In this document: positions 1 to 10,316 of the stretch, piece by piece | Layout: each line of letters begins with the position of its first letter | Numbering within the stretch: position 1 is the stretch's first letter | Assembly (NCBI GenBank): GCA_036925085.1 | Contig: JAUPFP010000019.1 | Location: 10,001-74,000, forward strand | Reading direction: 5' to 3' | DNA length: 64,000 nt | Source: Brachycybe producta | Lineage: Eukaryota; Arthropoda; Diplopoda; Playtdesmida; Andrognathidae | The notes under the pieces: generated by a model | Told to the model about the DNA's origin: nothing | Databases searched by the model: none | The model's input: the letters and a program-made list of their open reading frames with translations, nothing else | Position numbers and translations under genes: made by a program

Positions 1-1090
1 TATAAACATCAACAAATTGATCAACTAACTAACATCAAATTTGATCTTGATCCAACCTTTAAAAAGTTCATCCATGTGTTTCTGCTACAAGACAGAGTCT
101 ACACAACCAATATTGTTACTTACATAACAATTCTAATATGCAATAACAACAAAAAAAAACAGTAAATGGGTTTTTTTTGTTGAATTACAGACACACTTAT
201 ATATTAGAAAATCCCATTTTATATTGTGACAAACACATCACACAAAAATTGTCCCCCCCCCCTCCTTTCTGCTCTAAACCACCCTCCTCCTCTTCCATTA
301 TTGTATTTCTACTACACTCAAATTCACGAGAAAAAGAGAGAAAGAAAGAGAGAGAGAGAGAGAGAAAAAAATGTTTTCTCGAAACTCTTTTTATAAATTT
401 AACCCATTTTTCATTATAAAAATCGATGAGAATTTTTTTTCCCTCCTCCTTCTTCTTTCGCCCTTCATATTTTTTATGTACTGAATCACTTATAGTGATA
501 TTTTAAGCTCATAAAAACAATACATCATTTATTTTCTCAACCATTTTTTCTCTCTCTCTCTCTCTCTTTCTCAATCCCCCCCCCTCACTTATTCACCTTA
601 TTCTATTTTTTTTTACAAAGGCCAGCTTTTTTTACGACACATACACACAAACACACACGCAAATGTACATCAATATATAAGATATTATATAAAGAGAGAA
701 CCATTCAATAAAAATCGTTTTCAAACTTGTAAAAGCTTGGCGTCAATGACATTAACAATATAATAGATGTTGTTAACGACCACAATATTCCTCATGGGCA
801 ACAATTGGGCAATCAAGATTATATTGAAGAAAAAAGAAATCTTAACTTGAAGCCTTGTGTATAGAGCTATTATTACTATTATTAAAGTGATCAAGATTTT
901 TATGACCAAATGTGTACACGTGTGTGTGTGTGTCTCAGTGTGTACGTGTTCATGACTATGTGTCACGTCCTTATAAAAACTCATTATTATTAATAGAAGA
1001 AGAAGAAGAAGAAAAAAAAATGTCGGGCATAAATAGAAAACAAATAAAATGCATTGTGCTCCAAAAAATGTTTAGATTATTTATAGAAGC
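1..1090. other. AT-rich non-coding stretch with simple repeats
   Basis: No gene seen. It holds a GA run (about 348-364), a CT run (about 550-567), several C and T homopolymers and a GT-rich patch near 917-950. Short open frames here are made of simple repeats. Nothing else is supported. Confidence 0.7.
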
Positions 1091-1225
1091 TTATACCTTA
1101 TACACACATGAGTTAACTGAATAAATTGAATTCGATATATTGTTTGTTTGCCCTTCACAGGGGACTCTGTAGAACACGTTTATTATTTAAATACATTTAA
1201 ATTATCAGGTGTGTACTAGGTATTA
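1091..1225. repeat. Fragment of a foldback element (family FB-P)
   Basis: This segment matches the right arm of the larger copies at 27189-27750, 39870-40847 and 61919-62185: a TACACACATGAGTTAA block, then the CAGGGGACTCTGTAGAACACG block, then an ATTTAAATTATCAGGTGTG end. It stops just before the Harbinger-like element at 1237. The left half of the family is missing, so it is a truncated copy. Confidence 0.75.
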
Positions 1226-1722
1226 GGCTTTCTTTAAGCCGAGTACACACCAGGATTCTTTGTTGCGATACACTTTTGTGGGGCTGCTCCGATACAATGT
1301 TGCGGGTCAGAATCACAACTGACGCGATTCGGACCCACAACACTGTTCCTTGTCAACACCTATACTCAAGTTTCTTTCCATCCTTCTGGATTTCAGCATG
1401 TCCTTATCACTTGCAGAAATGTCCCTTTCAATATCTGCTTACACTGTCATTGATCAAAAGGGGCGAATAAAACAGAAACGGTGGTGGGCACTGGGCACTT
1501 TCTCAACATAGAACACATTCAGTTCACCCTAAAATTAGAAGATGGGGCAGGAGTTCAAAAATTCCCTAAAACACAATTTAATAGTGAATTTACACAGAAG
1601 GTCCTCAAGTAGTTTAACCGTATTTTAAAAGTCTAGTCTTTAATAATTAATAGCAATCTGAGCTCTTTTGAGTCTTTGTTCATGTTTTAAAAAGCGTCCC
1701 ACACTATGAAATGTTTTGCAAC

Positions 1723-1724
<2 letters not shown>

Positions 1725-1797
<73 letters not shown>

Positions 1798-1804
1798 GAT
1801 GGGG

Positions 1805-1864
<60 letters not shown>

Positions 1865-1881
1865 CCCCATCTGTGTGTGTG
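1725..1881. repeat. Two AT microsatellites forming a long palindrome with flanking GATGGGGCTTA
   Basis: AT dinucleotide runs span about 1725-1790 and 1807-1862. Around the second run the unique bases ACACACAGATGGGGCTTA (1791-1808) are the exact reverse complement of TAAGCCCCATCTGTGTGT (1861-1878). The whole block can fold into a single long hairpin. The right arm is the presumed 5' end of the Helitron that follows. Confidence 0.9.
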
Positions 1882-2424
1882 TGTGTGAGATCTAACACTG
1901 TACAAACACGGACAAAAACCTTGAAGCACGTCAGAACTTATATAAATTTAAATGAATAAATGAACCGCTTTTTTCTCAAGGTCAACTATATGTTGCACTC
2001 TCCCAATCCAAGGACCCCATGATAGTAAATTGGAGAGGGGACTAGGTTGGAAAGTGTAGAAGGGGAGAGAGAGAAACGTGGAGAGGGAAAAAGTGGGAAG
2101 GGGTGACTGAAATTGAAATGAAAGGAGTAAAAAAGGAACAAACGACGCGCATGCACACATCAGAGAAAATGAAAAATCATTTTCTCTTTCAAATATAAAA
2201 AGGGGAGGGGATAATAGTAGCAAAATTAAACTACAGTTTATCACAGGCAAATGTGCCCAGCATTACAATTTCTTTTGCTCAGCCCTTTTATGAACGTCAT
2301 CAATTTCTAACTGGTTTGTTACTTGGTCTGACATCATAAAAGGGCGGAGGAAAAGAAATTCTAATGCTGGGCACAATTGCCTGTGAATTTTGCTCCCGTC
2401 ATTTATGACGGGTTACCCCACTAG
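1863..2424 (+). mobile_element. Non-autonomous Helitron, copy 1
   Basis: The 3' end is diagnostic: palindrome CCCGTCATTTATGACGGG (2395-2412, 8-bp stem, 2-base loop), eight bases, then CTAG (2421-2424) followed by T. A hairpin then CTRR before T is the known Helitron 3' signature. The body (GTGTG run, CTCAAGGTCAACTATATG block, purine-rich stretch, ACGACGCGCATGC block) recurs at 37706, 51224 and reversed at 40345. The 5' limit is uncertain because AT microsatellite abuts it. No Rep/helicase gene is present. A MITE lies inside (2243-2384). Confidence 0.8.
2243..2384. mobile_element. ACAGGCA-type MITE carried inside Helitron copy 1
   Basis: Inverted ends ACAGGCAAATGTGCCCAGCA and (right, reversed) ACAGGCAATTGTGCCCAGCA enclose the palindromic core shared with the free MITEs: a CCTTTTATGAACGTCA block, an AATTTCTAACTGGTTTG block and CATAAAAGGGCGG. 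The flanks no longer match well, as expected of an old insertion carried along by the Helitron. In copy 2 the flanks GAATTTATC and GAATTTTGC agree at 7 of 9 bases. Confidence 0.75.
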
Positions 2425-2605
2425 TGTTTTAAATGTTTCCCATTTCGATGGGAGTCAAGAAACATGACTCTGAGCTGAACGCGATTCAGCCCCGAAACAT
2501 TTCAACATTGTTGTGGTGTCTGAATCGCAACTGACGCGATTCAACCGCGATTCAGACCCGCAACTTTATATCTCTTCAAAGAAACCTGGTGTGTACTACC
2601 ATTTA

Positions 2606-4006
2606 GAGCTGTGTGCGTTCACTGTATATTGTTGTGTTATGTGTGCGTCATGGTGTGAGTGTGTATGCATTTATGGATGTCCTTGCAAGAACCAAACACA
2701 GCTGGTCGTTGGCGTTAGCTTTGGTCAAATTTGATTCTGGCCAATAACAAGGCAATATTTTATTCTTGCAAGCGTATAAAACCCGCTCTTTCAGAAACAA
2801 AAGTACTCTAAACAGAAATACTAAAGCTGCTTTTCGCTTTGGACCGTCATCTCTTTTTTTTTTTCTTTTTAGAGTGAAAAATTCAAAAATTCAAAAAAAT
2901 AATAGTTAATCCATTAATTAAATCAAAATCTACAAATTTTAATTTAAAGAAAATAAAAAAGCCCTCTAAATAATCCATAAAAAAGTAATGAAACTTTGAA
3001 TTGGAATCAAACACATTCTCCTTTTTTTTGTAAAGATTTTCCAAACAAACAAAACGAGAAAAAAACAACACAATTGCTGAATTGTCAAAGCTTCCAAACA
3101 ACAACATTGAGAAAGCAGAATCTCCAAAAGAATCCAAAAAAAGACTAAAAAAATCAATGTAATAATTGCAGAAAGAAAAGAAAGCAAAAAAAAAAAATAC
3201 CTAAAAAAATGGGCAAACCGCCTTACATAAAAAAAATCACTGAAGCTCAAGAGTGATCCACAAAAAAAAAATGCACAAAAAAAAAAACTTGCAAAAAGAA
3301 CAATTGAAAGTGATGTTTTTTGGACATAGTAAGAGTTTCAAAACGAATAAATCGACAAAGAATTATTTACGCCAAATGGAAATAGAAAAGGAGAAAAGAA
3401 GGAAAGAAAAAAAGAAAAAAAAAACTCAAGCAGAAATATCTTTCATGCTCATATTTTTTTTTTTGGTAATATGTTCCTTTCAGTATAAAAGGAGCTTCAT
3501 AACATCAGCATCATCATACCCCCTACCCTCCAACGCAAGACACACACACACACACTCTATTTGAGTTAGAAACCTCGTCCATTACACCACCATATAAGAG
3601 TTAATAGTATTTCAATGGAGAAAAGCAATAAGGCGGTGGTCCATCCATAAACTATGGAGTTTTATATAGAGAGAAAACTTATATTGGATTCTATATATAG
3701 GCCTATACAGTATGTGTGTGTGTTTTGTGTTTGGACATTTATTTTTATAGATAACAAGACTATAGAAGAAGAACAATGAAAAATACACATTTGAAGAGAG
3801 AGAGAGAGAGAGAGAGAAAAACAGTAGTAAAGAAACACCTTTCTTCAAGAAAACGGTGCAAAAAAAAATGAAAAGAATCGATTTTTTTTTTTGAAAAAGA
3901 AAATATTAAATTAAGATTTTTTTTATTGATATTTAAATTTAATAAAATTTTATTTTCTAAAATAAAAAAAAAAAACTGTTGTGCCAGTTTTGCCAACACG
4001 TCTGTT
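2606..4006. other. AT-rich non-coding stretch
   Basis: No gene seen. Around 2738-2780 a CCAAT box is followed by GTATAAAAC, a promoter-like arrangement with no open frame behind it. A-rich sequence with short frames of Lys and Phe codons fills 2880-3450. A GA run lies at about 3794-3817. Nothing else is supported. Confidence 0.6.
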
Positions 4007-4165
4007 CTTTAATGTACCACCATCCTCCACCCGATCTTTTTTGAACACGAGCGAGCGAATGTTTTCTCGCTCGCTAACTGGTAACTCACCAGACGAATAC
4101 TGAGTGAGAAAGCGCGCTCGCTGTTCTTCACTTTTTTGATGAATATCCAAGCCAACTAGTGGCGC
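4007..4165 (-). repeat. Dispersed repeat rich in GCGAGCGA, paired with 26546-26705
   Basis: Read on the minus strand, this segment (AACAGCGAGC, CGTCTGGTGAGT, TTAGCGAGCGAG, CATTCGCTC, CGTGTTCAAAAAA in order) lines up with 26546-26705 on the plus strand. The 26.6-kb copy has a CT microsatellite inserted. The family is unknown to me and I see no reading frame shared by both copies. Confidence 0.7.
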
Positions 4166-4187
4166 AAGCAATAAAAAAAAATCAGAA

Positions 4188-4841
4188 TTTTTCATATTTA
4201 AAGTTGTCCAAGTTTGATGGTTCAAAGTGCAATGTGCACCTTAAATATATATGCTGATCTAGTGATAGAATGACAAAAAATTGGTAAATGCTGTTCTATT
4301 TTTAAAAAAGTATTTCAAAATCGCGAGTTTCTAACTCTTATGTTAAACTCCATTGAGATGGTAAAAATACCTAAAAATCATTTTAAAAAAACCACGAGTA
4401 AACCACAGTGAAGCCAACACATTGCTGGATTATTTCTAGTTTTTTTAAAATTATTTTTAGGTATTATTTTTTTCCTTAGGAGCACGTAGTCAATGCAGTT
4501 TAACATAGGAGTTAGAAATTCGCGATTTTGAAATAGTTTTTAACAATAGAACCGCACTTACCAATTTTTCGTCATTCTATCACTCGATCAGCATATATTT
4601 AAGGTGCACATTGCGCTTTAAAAACTTAATATTGGACAACTTTAAAATATGAAAAATAAACATATTTCCGCGACTGTGTATTTGAAAAATTAACATTTTT
4701 TCTTTTAACATTGGGTCTATATGCATATAGACCCAATGTCAGCATCGTTTTTCTATTGAGCCCATGGGCTCAATAGAAAAACGATGCTAAGCGCTCTTTG
4801 TGGAGATTTTTTCGAAGTAAATTTGCGATGTAGCTTCTTAA
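4188..4841. mobile_element. Foldback element of the TTAA group (TTAA-3)
   Basis: Arms 4188-about 4380 and about 4440-4656 are inverted copies of each other (TTTTTCATATTTAAAGTTGT against ACAACTTTAAAATATGAAAAA, then the AATGTGCACCTTAAATATAT block). The right tail continues through two perfect palindromes (4708-4788) and ends GCGATGTAGCTTCTTAA (TTAA at 4838-4841), resembling the terminus of family TTAA-1. The CATGTTAAACTCC-like stretch in the arms also resembles TTAA-1. The left terminus is not certain. Confidence 0.6.
4708..4788. repeat. Two adjacent perfect palindromes (32 bp and 48 bp)
   Basis: 4708-4739 is a perfect palindrome centred on ATATGCATAT with half-arm ACATTGGGTCTATATG. 4741-4788 is a perfect 48-bp palindrome centred on GCCCATGGGC with half-arm beginning AGCATCGTTTTTC. 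A relative at 36661-36749 has the sequence once only, with no palindrome, so the inversion arose in this copy or its lineage. Confidence 0.95.
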
Positions 4842-5008
4842 AAAAATTACCTAAAATTTAAAATGGGCTGTTTTTTAAAAGTAGTATCTGAGATATGTAA
4901 CTTTAAACTTCGCCAAGAGATATTATGTTATTTTCAAAATATAAAGGTAAAAAAAAACCTGGATTCAGAGCTCCAAATAAAAATGACCATAACTCTCCCC
5001 TCTCTCTT

Positions 5009-5044
<36 letters not shown>

Positions 5045-5660
5045 CCTACATATTGCAAAACATCCAGGCTATCTTTTTTAATACATTGTTCACGCTATGT
5101 TTGTTATAGAACTTATGTCATGTGTGCGTAAAAGCGATGCAAAAACGACGGCTTTTGGCGTCGAGATAAGACGCCAAAATGTTTGGGCACAAGGGAGAGA
5201 AAAAAAAAGAGAGAAAGAAAAGAAGGAAAAGAAAAAACTAGAACGAATGGAGAATGGAGGGGTTTCTCTTTTTTTTTTTTTCGTTCTTTCAAAGAAGAAT
5301 AAAAATAGAAAGAATAGAAATTCAGATAGACTATTGTTATTGATGTCATTCTTTATCTGTTGTATTGCTTGCTGCTAAAGCTAAGCGTGGAAGTAAAACT
5401 GTTAACAATATTCTTGCAGATTCGTCAATTCTTCTGTTTATTTCCTCGAGAAGAGATCCATCATCAGTTTCAAATTTGGAATTTTGTTTAAATAAAATGA
5501 ATAGACCCCCATCCTTCCCCTTCACAAAAAATAAGTAGCTAAAATAGCAGCATGTATCTTTGCTAACAAATCGTTTTATATTGCGTTAAGCTGGAACTTC
5601 ATACCTGCTACCTTGAGCGTAGCGTCTGCGACTAGTGACTAGCATAGCGACGTTATTAAA
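4842..5660. other. Non-coding stretch with CT microsatellite
   Basis: No gene seen. A CT run occupies about 5014-5039 and purine-rich A/G sequence 5190-5250. Open frames of up to 93 codons here are low-complexity Lys/Glu or Ser/Leu strings. Confidence 0.6.
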
Positions 5661-6054
5661 AAGTAGAAGGACCTTTTCAAAATTTCTAAAAAAGGAAACA
5701 TCGTGAAGCCAATACATGAAAGCATGGGTAACTTTTTTGGTAATCCTCTAAATCGTTTTTAACGAGAGTTCTTCAAAATGTTTTGAGACGGTTATTGTTC
5801 CAATGGGATTTAACATGGAGTAAAAAAACGAACAATTTTGAACGTTGTTTAAAAATAGAAGGACCTTTTCAAAATTTATATAAAGTCAGCACTTAAAGAA
5901 CAATACTTTTTATTGCATTTTGCGCTTTACTGTAATTTAATTGAGCGATTGTGAGACTATTTCTTGCAAGTTTAGTGACACCATGTAGTAACACTCATTT
6001 GTCTCGTTGTCGTCTGCTCAAAACAAGATGGAGGACGTGTATCTAGGCTCTTAA
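5661..6054 (-). mobile_element. TTAA-1 element, truncated copy
   Basis: On the minus strand the sequence starts TTAAGAGCCTAGATACACG (TTAA at 6051-6054) and runs through the GACGACAACGAGACAAATG, CGCAAAATGCAATAAAAAG and AAAGGTCCTTCTA blocks found in the full copies at 44992 and 62186. It ends after about one internal unit, near 5661; the other terminus is missing. Confidence 0.8.
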
Positions 6055-6230
6055 TTTTTTGATGAAATCTATAAAATTGTTTCTTTTTTTTCAAATTCAG
6101 AGAAGTCACTGTGGCTACTCAGAATTGTCAAACCGAAATCCAATTCTAAAACTAAAAGTGAAGGAGATGCTGTCAGTGGTACAATGCCATAGTTTGGCAC
6201 ATAACAGGGCTGAGTTAAGTTTGAAATTGT

Positions 6231-6605
6231 TTGGAAAAATTACACGTGGTGATTGTCCTAAACCACAGTCCAGTGGTATTCATAAAGCACTATACATGGG
6301 CAGGGCTGACCACTCTAGGAAAATTAGGGAGATTTTTTTTTGCTAGGACAGATTCATATTATTGGGTTTTTCTTCCCAGAGTTATAAGACAATGGGGGAA
6401 CTCTCTTCCTGAGGCAGTGGTGAATGGGGATAATTTGGTTTTGTGGGATTGACATTTGTATAGGCCTATTCATTTTGTTTTTTATGTATGTGCAATGTAT
6501 ATGTGCTTGACAATGCTTAATGCTGCATGTGGACTTTTATGTCCCTCTGCCATAGGCCTATTTGGCTGCTAGCAGAGTACTTCTTGTAATTGTAATTGAT
6601 GATTT
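6231..6605 (+). pseudogene. LINE retrotransposon relic: reverse-transcriptase C-terminus and 3' tail
   Basis: The frame open from 6231 to 6452 ends in a stretch with FLPRVIRQWGNSLPEAVV. This resembles the C-terminal SFFPRTIREWN-LP motif that closes the polymerase ORF of many LINEs (CR1, Jockey and RTE-type). Only the last 40 or so residues look real; the upstream part of the frame shows no polymerase motif and the catalytic core is absent. A 3' tail follows, with GCTAGCAGAGTACTTCTTG and a closing TTGTAATTGTAATTG. The same tail recurs at 26935-27055 and, reversed, near 59605-59660. The element is therefore a 5'-truncated dead copy, as is usual for LINEs. The clade cannot be fixed from this remnant. 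Confidence 0.6.
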
Positions 6606-7365
6606 CACCCAAGTGTCAGTTACCAATTTTACTAGAAAAAGTATTTATTCGTGACTAGAAATAAATTTTCTTTCAAAAAAACATTTATCCTTTAATGGCT
6701 TCGCAACTTTTAAAAGAAATTAGTAATTTGTTCAGAAACGTTTTTTTAAGGAAACAAAAAAAAAGTTTAGAACAGGACAATCTCTCCCCTCCAACAAGAA
6801 AAAAAAAAATAAGAAGAAAGGACATTGATGAGACATCTACAAAAATATATTCTCAAAACAATTGATAGCAATAAATAAAATTGGCGCCTCGAATACTAAG
6901 TTCCATATATAACACTAAAAGGACGGAAATAATGTTTGCTATCAGAAAGAGAGAATGAAACAAAAAAACAAAACTTTGTCTCTCTCTCTCTTCGTTGAGA
7001 TTCTAAAAGAAATCTCTGAATAACGAACGAATGGACAACTAAAACTAACTGTGCGACAAACAATGACAGACACCAGAATAAAAACACAAAAAAAAATTTC
7101 CTGTCCAATATGGAATCATAAAAGTCCATATATAAAGGCGACAGGGAGTCCATACTAAAAAGACTCCAAAAAAATATATATTTAATCCTTATTCGAATGT
7201 GGTGTGTGGCAATTGCAAGAGTTATCATTTCTTTTTCTCACTTTGACTGTTCAAAGTGTTAAAACAATATCTGCCCCCCCCCTTCTTAAAATGACAGATC
7301 TTCAACCTATGGGCTATTGCTGAGCCAGCACTTAAGACACTCTTTATTGTTTAGAACTTTGGATA
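6606..7365. other. AT-rich non-coding stretch
   Basis: No gene seen. Short A runs and a CT patch (about 6980-6991). A 110-codon minus-strand frame (6896-7228) is dominated by Phe/Leu/Ser codons and has no recognisable domain. Confidence 0.6.
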
Positions 7366-7368
7366 TTA

Positions 7369-7882
7369 AGCCAGTATTACACTAGCAACCTCCAATGCAA
7401 TTCAACTTGCAATGCAACTCGTGATGTGACTTTGCAACTAGAACTTTGTAACTCCAGTTGCCAATCAAGTTTTCAAAACTTCGTTTATGTCAAGGGGCCG
7501 ACACATTCTTGTGAATATCGTACGGTATCGGAAGCCATTTTACTTTTAATCCACGTTTTACTGAATTTTAAACATTTCAATTCTATTCTGGATATCCAGT
7601 AAAATGCAGCTAAAAAGTAAAATGACTTTCCATCGACACGATCTACTGTGAATCTTAGTGAAAATCGTACATGATTTTCTCTCAATGTCTGCCCCCTTGC
7701 TTTGTGTCCACATTGTGATCAACTAACAGGAAGTTTATAAACCGGAAGTCATAAAGAGTTTGACACTAGTTAAAAGGAAAGTTTTCTCAAGTTGTATGTC
7801 ACATATCACACTATAAACAAGGGAGTTGCATGTCACATTGCACATTTTATTGCATTAAAAGTTGCTAGTGTAATACCCCGCT
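7369..7882. mobile_element. PIF/Harbinger-like non-autonomous element
   Basis: Ends are inverted: AGCCAGTATTACACTAGCAA on the left; AGCGGGGTATTACACTAGCA on the right, reversed. Both are flanked by TTA (7366-7368 and 7883-7885). The subterminal part is full of short TTGCAA/TTGCAT words on both sides. No transposase. Confidence 0.8.
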
Positions 7883-7939
7883 TTAAAAGTAGCCATTGCA
7901 AAATATGCAACAGTGAGACTGAGCTTTTGCCTGGCTTTA

Positions 7940-8235
7940 CATTTTAGGGTGGATCCAGACTATAACAGAACAACGAACAGAAAGAACACTGTTCGCAAAC
8001 AGTGTGGATAGTTTTTTTTTAACATTTCTCCTGTAACATATTTTGTTCGTTGTTCTGTTCGGTACCGATCTACCAATGGTCGGTTTTTGGCTAAGGAGTA
8101 GTTTGAATGTCTTCTTGGCGAACATTTCTCCCAAACATCCAGTCGCTGGCGGTTCTGAGAACACTTTGCGAACTTGTTCTTGTTCAAGTTTGGAGACACT
8201 GCACGGCCACAGCAGACAAAACAATGAACATGTTT
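7940..8235. repeat. Inverted-repeat segment, probable foldback remnant
   Basis: ACAGAACAACGAACAGA near 7965 is inverted as TTGTTCGTTGTTCTGTTC near 8043, enclosing a smaller CACTGTTCGCAAACAGTG palindrome. The opening GGGTGGATCCAGACTATAAC looks like an element end, but I find no matching end or target duplication on the right, where the minisatellite begins. Confidence 0.45.
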
Positions 8236-8572
8236 TTAGGGCAAATGTTCCTTTAGGGCAAATGTTTTGTTAGGGCACACGTCCTTTTATGGCGAATGGT
8301 TTTAGGGCAAATGTCCTTTTAAGGCAAGTGTCTGTAGGGCAACTGTCCCTGTAGGAAAATGTCCTTTAGGGCAAATGTCCCTTTAGGGCAAATGGTTTTA
8401 TAAGAAGTGGTTTTAGGGCAAATGGTCTTAAGGGAAGTGGATTTAGGGCAAATGTCCCTTTAGGGCAAATGGTCTTAAGAAAAGTGGATTTGGGGCAAAT
8501 GTCTCTTTAGTGCAAATGGTTTTAGGGCAAGTGTCCGTAGGGCAAGGTCTATAGGGCAAATTATCATATCCC
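8236..8572 (-). mobile_element. Minisatellite-bodied element, degenerate copy
   Basis: Degenerate repeats of TTTAGGGCAAATG and TTTAAGGCAAGTGTC run across the segment, the reverse complement of the 17+15-bp units at 23650 and 34183. The right end reads TGTCCGTAGGGCAAGGTC and then CATATCCC, matching the right terminus of the 23650 element (TGTCCGTAGGGTAAGTG, then TATATCCC). The left terminus is not recognisable, so no target duplication can be read. Confidence 0.7.
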
Positions 8573-8610
8573 TTGTAAGAACCGTTGAACCCAAAGGAAA
8601 GCAGAAGTTT

Positions 8611-8696
8611 TAATATTATATTTTTAATATAATTTAATATTATATTTTTAATATAATTTAATATTATATTTTTAATATAATTTAATATTATATTTT
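8611..8696. repeat. 24-bp AT-only tandem repeat, about 3.6 copies
   Basis: The unit TAATATTATATTTTTAATAT plus AATT is repeated head to tail without change. It encodes nothing likely. Confidence 0.9.
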
Positions 8697-8704
8697 CAGC
8701 TTTG

Positions 8705-8862
8705 TTTTTCAAACATGTGGGATCCACGCCTTAGTTTTAATTTTTTTTTTTGTAATAGGACGTGGCACTTCAAACTTGACTGGTCGAACTTTTGACGTCA
8801 TTTACGAACTGCACACTCCCATACATTGTAATGTAATGCGTGGCCCCCTTGTTTGAAATTCT
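8705..8862. repeat. Short foldback
   Basis: TTCAAACATGTGGGATCCACG at the left is inverted, with mismatches, as GCGTGGCCCCCTTGTTTGAA at the right. The centre contains TTTTGACGTCATTTACG. A mobile origin is likely but no target duplication is clear. Confidence 0.5.
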
Positions 8863-9720
8863 GAGGACCCACCAATTCTTCCTTCCTTTTTAAATTGATA
8901 AGATAGATAAGAGATCCCCTCTTTCTCTTTCTCCCCCAACTGTTTTAGTCTTCATGTCGCCTCACTCAATCCTACAAGATGCATTTATTCTTTCAGCTAA
9001 GAGGCAAGATCAATGACCAAGTCACACACCATAATATTAATCTGTCCGTCTCCCCCTTCTTTTTTATTTCAACACACGATTTCAAATGATCTTGTCATTG
9101 TCTGGAGCATCTTGTACGTTCACAAGAATTTCTGGCCCTCAAGAGTTAACACTTGAGAGCCATAGTCAAAACTTCAAAACTTCTTATGGCCCTCTCCTCC
9201 CCCATTTTCAAATTCGAGAATGAAACTTCGCACTTGAACTACAACTTAATTTGTGTATGTTAGAATCTTGCAGCGAGGATTGAAGTTGAAGTGTCAAGTT
9301 TCCTTCTTGAATTTGTGCCTTAGATCTTCATTACAGGCATCTATTTATCTATCTCTTTACTACTTTCCTGTTTTCATTTACAGAAAAATACTCAAATGAG
9401 CACAAACCAGTAAAAAAAAAAGTAATTTCATGACCTGACTGTTGTGACTTTCAGAATTGATCTCCAATTTTGCACACAAACACCATCAGAGTTGTTATTT
9501 TAAAATGACAAATTAGAATCTAAAAGATTTAACCAGAGATGGGTATTAAAATTGGAATCGGAATTTAATCAATCATTTTTTTGGTATTTGATTAAGATTT
9601 GGTATCGCGAAAACATTTCGGAACAAAGTATTACAATTGTTCGGTGTTACAAAAAAGTATTGGAATTAGAATCCACGTTTTTAATTTGTGCACGGTATAA
9701 ATATAATTATTTGAAGAAAT
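8863..9720. other. AT-rich non-coding stretch
   Basis: No gene, RNA or clear repeat seen. Around 9540-9700 there are diverged GGTATT/GGAATT words of the kind found in old hAT-like elements, but no termini could be placed. Confidence 0.5.
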
Positions 9721-10316
9721 GAGAACATTTTTTTTAAAAAAAATGAGAAATTTAAAAAAATAAACAAAAATTTTAAAAAAAATAAAAATAAAAATTTAAA
9801 AAAAAATAAATAAAAATTTAAAAAAAAAATAAATAAAAATTAAAAAAAAATAAATAAAAATTAAAAAAAAATAAATAAAAATTTAAAAAAAAAATAAATG
9901 AAAATTTTTAAAAATAAATGACAAATTTTAAAAAATAAATGAAAATTTCTTAAAAAATAAATGAAAATTTCTTAAAAAATAAATGAAAATTTCTTAAAAA
10001 ATAAATGAAAATTTCTTAAAAAATAAATGAAAATTTCTTAAAAAATAAATGAAAATTTCTTAAAAAATAAATGAAAATTTCTTAAAAAATAAATGAAAAT
10101 TTCTTAAAAAATAAATGAAAATTTCTTAAAAAATAAATGAAAATTTCTTAAAAAATAAATGAAAATTTCTTAAAAAATAAATGAAAATTTCTTAAAAAAA
10201 AATTAAATTTAAAAAAAATGAAAAATTAAAGAAAAAATAAATGAAAAATTAACAAAAAAAATAAAATAAATGAAAAATTAAAAAAAAGTAAACGAGAAAT
10301 TTAAAACAATAAATGA
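9721..10316. repeat. A-rich array with an inner 22-bp tandem repeat
   Basis: From about 9948 to 10196 the 22-bp unit ATAAATGAAAATTTCTTAAA plus AA is repeated about 11 times almost without change. On both sides (9725-9945 and 10197-10316) less regular AAATAAATAAAAATTTAAA repeats form degenerate shoulders, as expected if the centre was amplified most recently. Confidence 0.9.

Larger units (their letters stand above)
1237..2602. mobile_element. PIF/Harbinger-like non-autonomous element, split by a Helitron
   Basis: The two ends are inverted repeats: AGCCGAGTACACACCAGG on the left, and on the right (reverse complement) ATGGTAGTACACACCAGG. The inverted arms continue inward with matching GCGATTC-rich sequence (about 1262-1345 and 2480-2580). 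Both ends are flanked by TTA (1234-1236 and 2603-2605), the target duplication typical of PIF/Harbinger. A Helitron (about 1863-2424) and two AT runs lie inside, so the unoccupied element would be much shorter. No transposase is present. The superfamily rests on the TTA duplication and is inferred. Confidence 0.7.

Noticed and set aside
1640-1929. Poly-Tyr/Ile frames
   Set aside because: Translation of AT dinucleotide runs; the same applies at 12.65, 38.2 and 51.2 kb.
6059-6346. 95-codon frame upstream of the LINE tail as coding sequence
   Set aside because: It is in a different frame from the reverse-transcriptase-like C-terminus and shows no polymerase motif.
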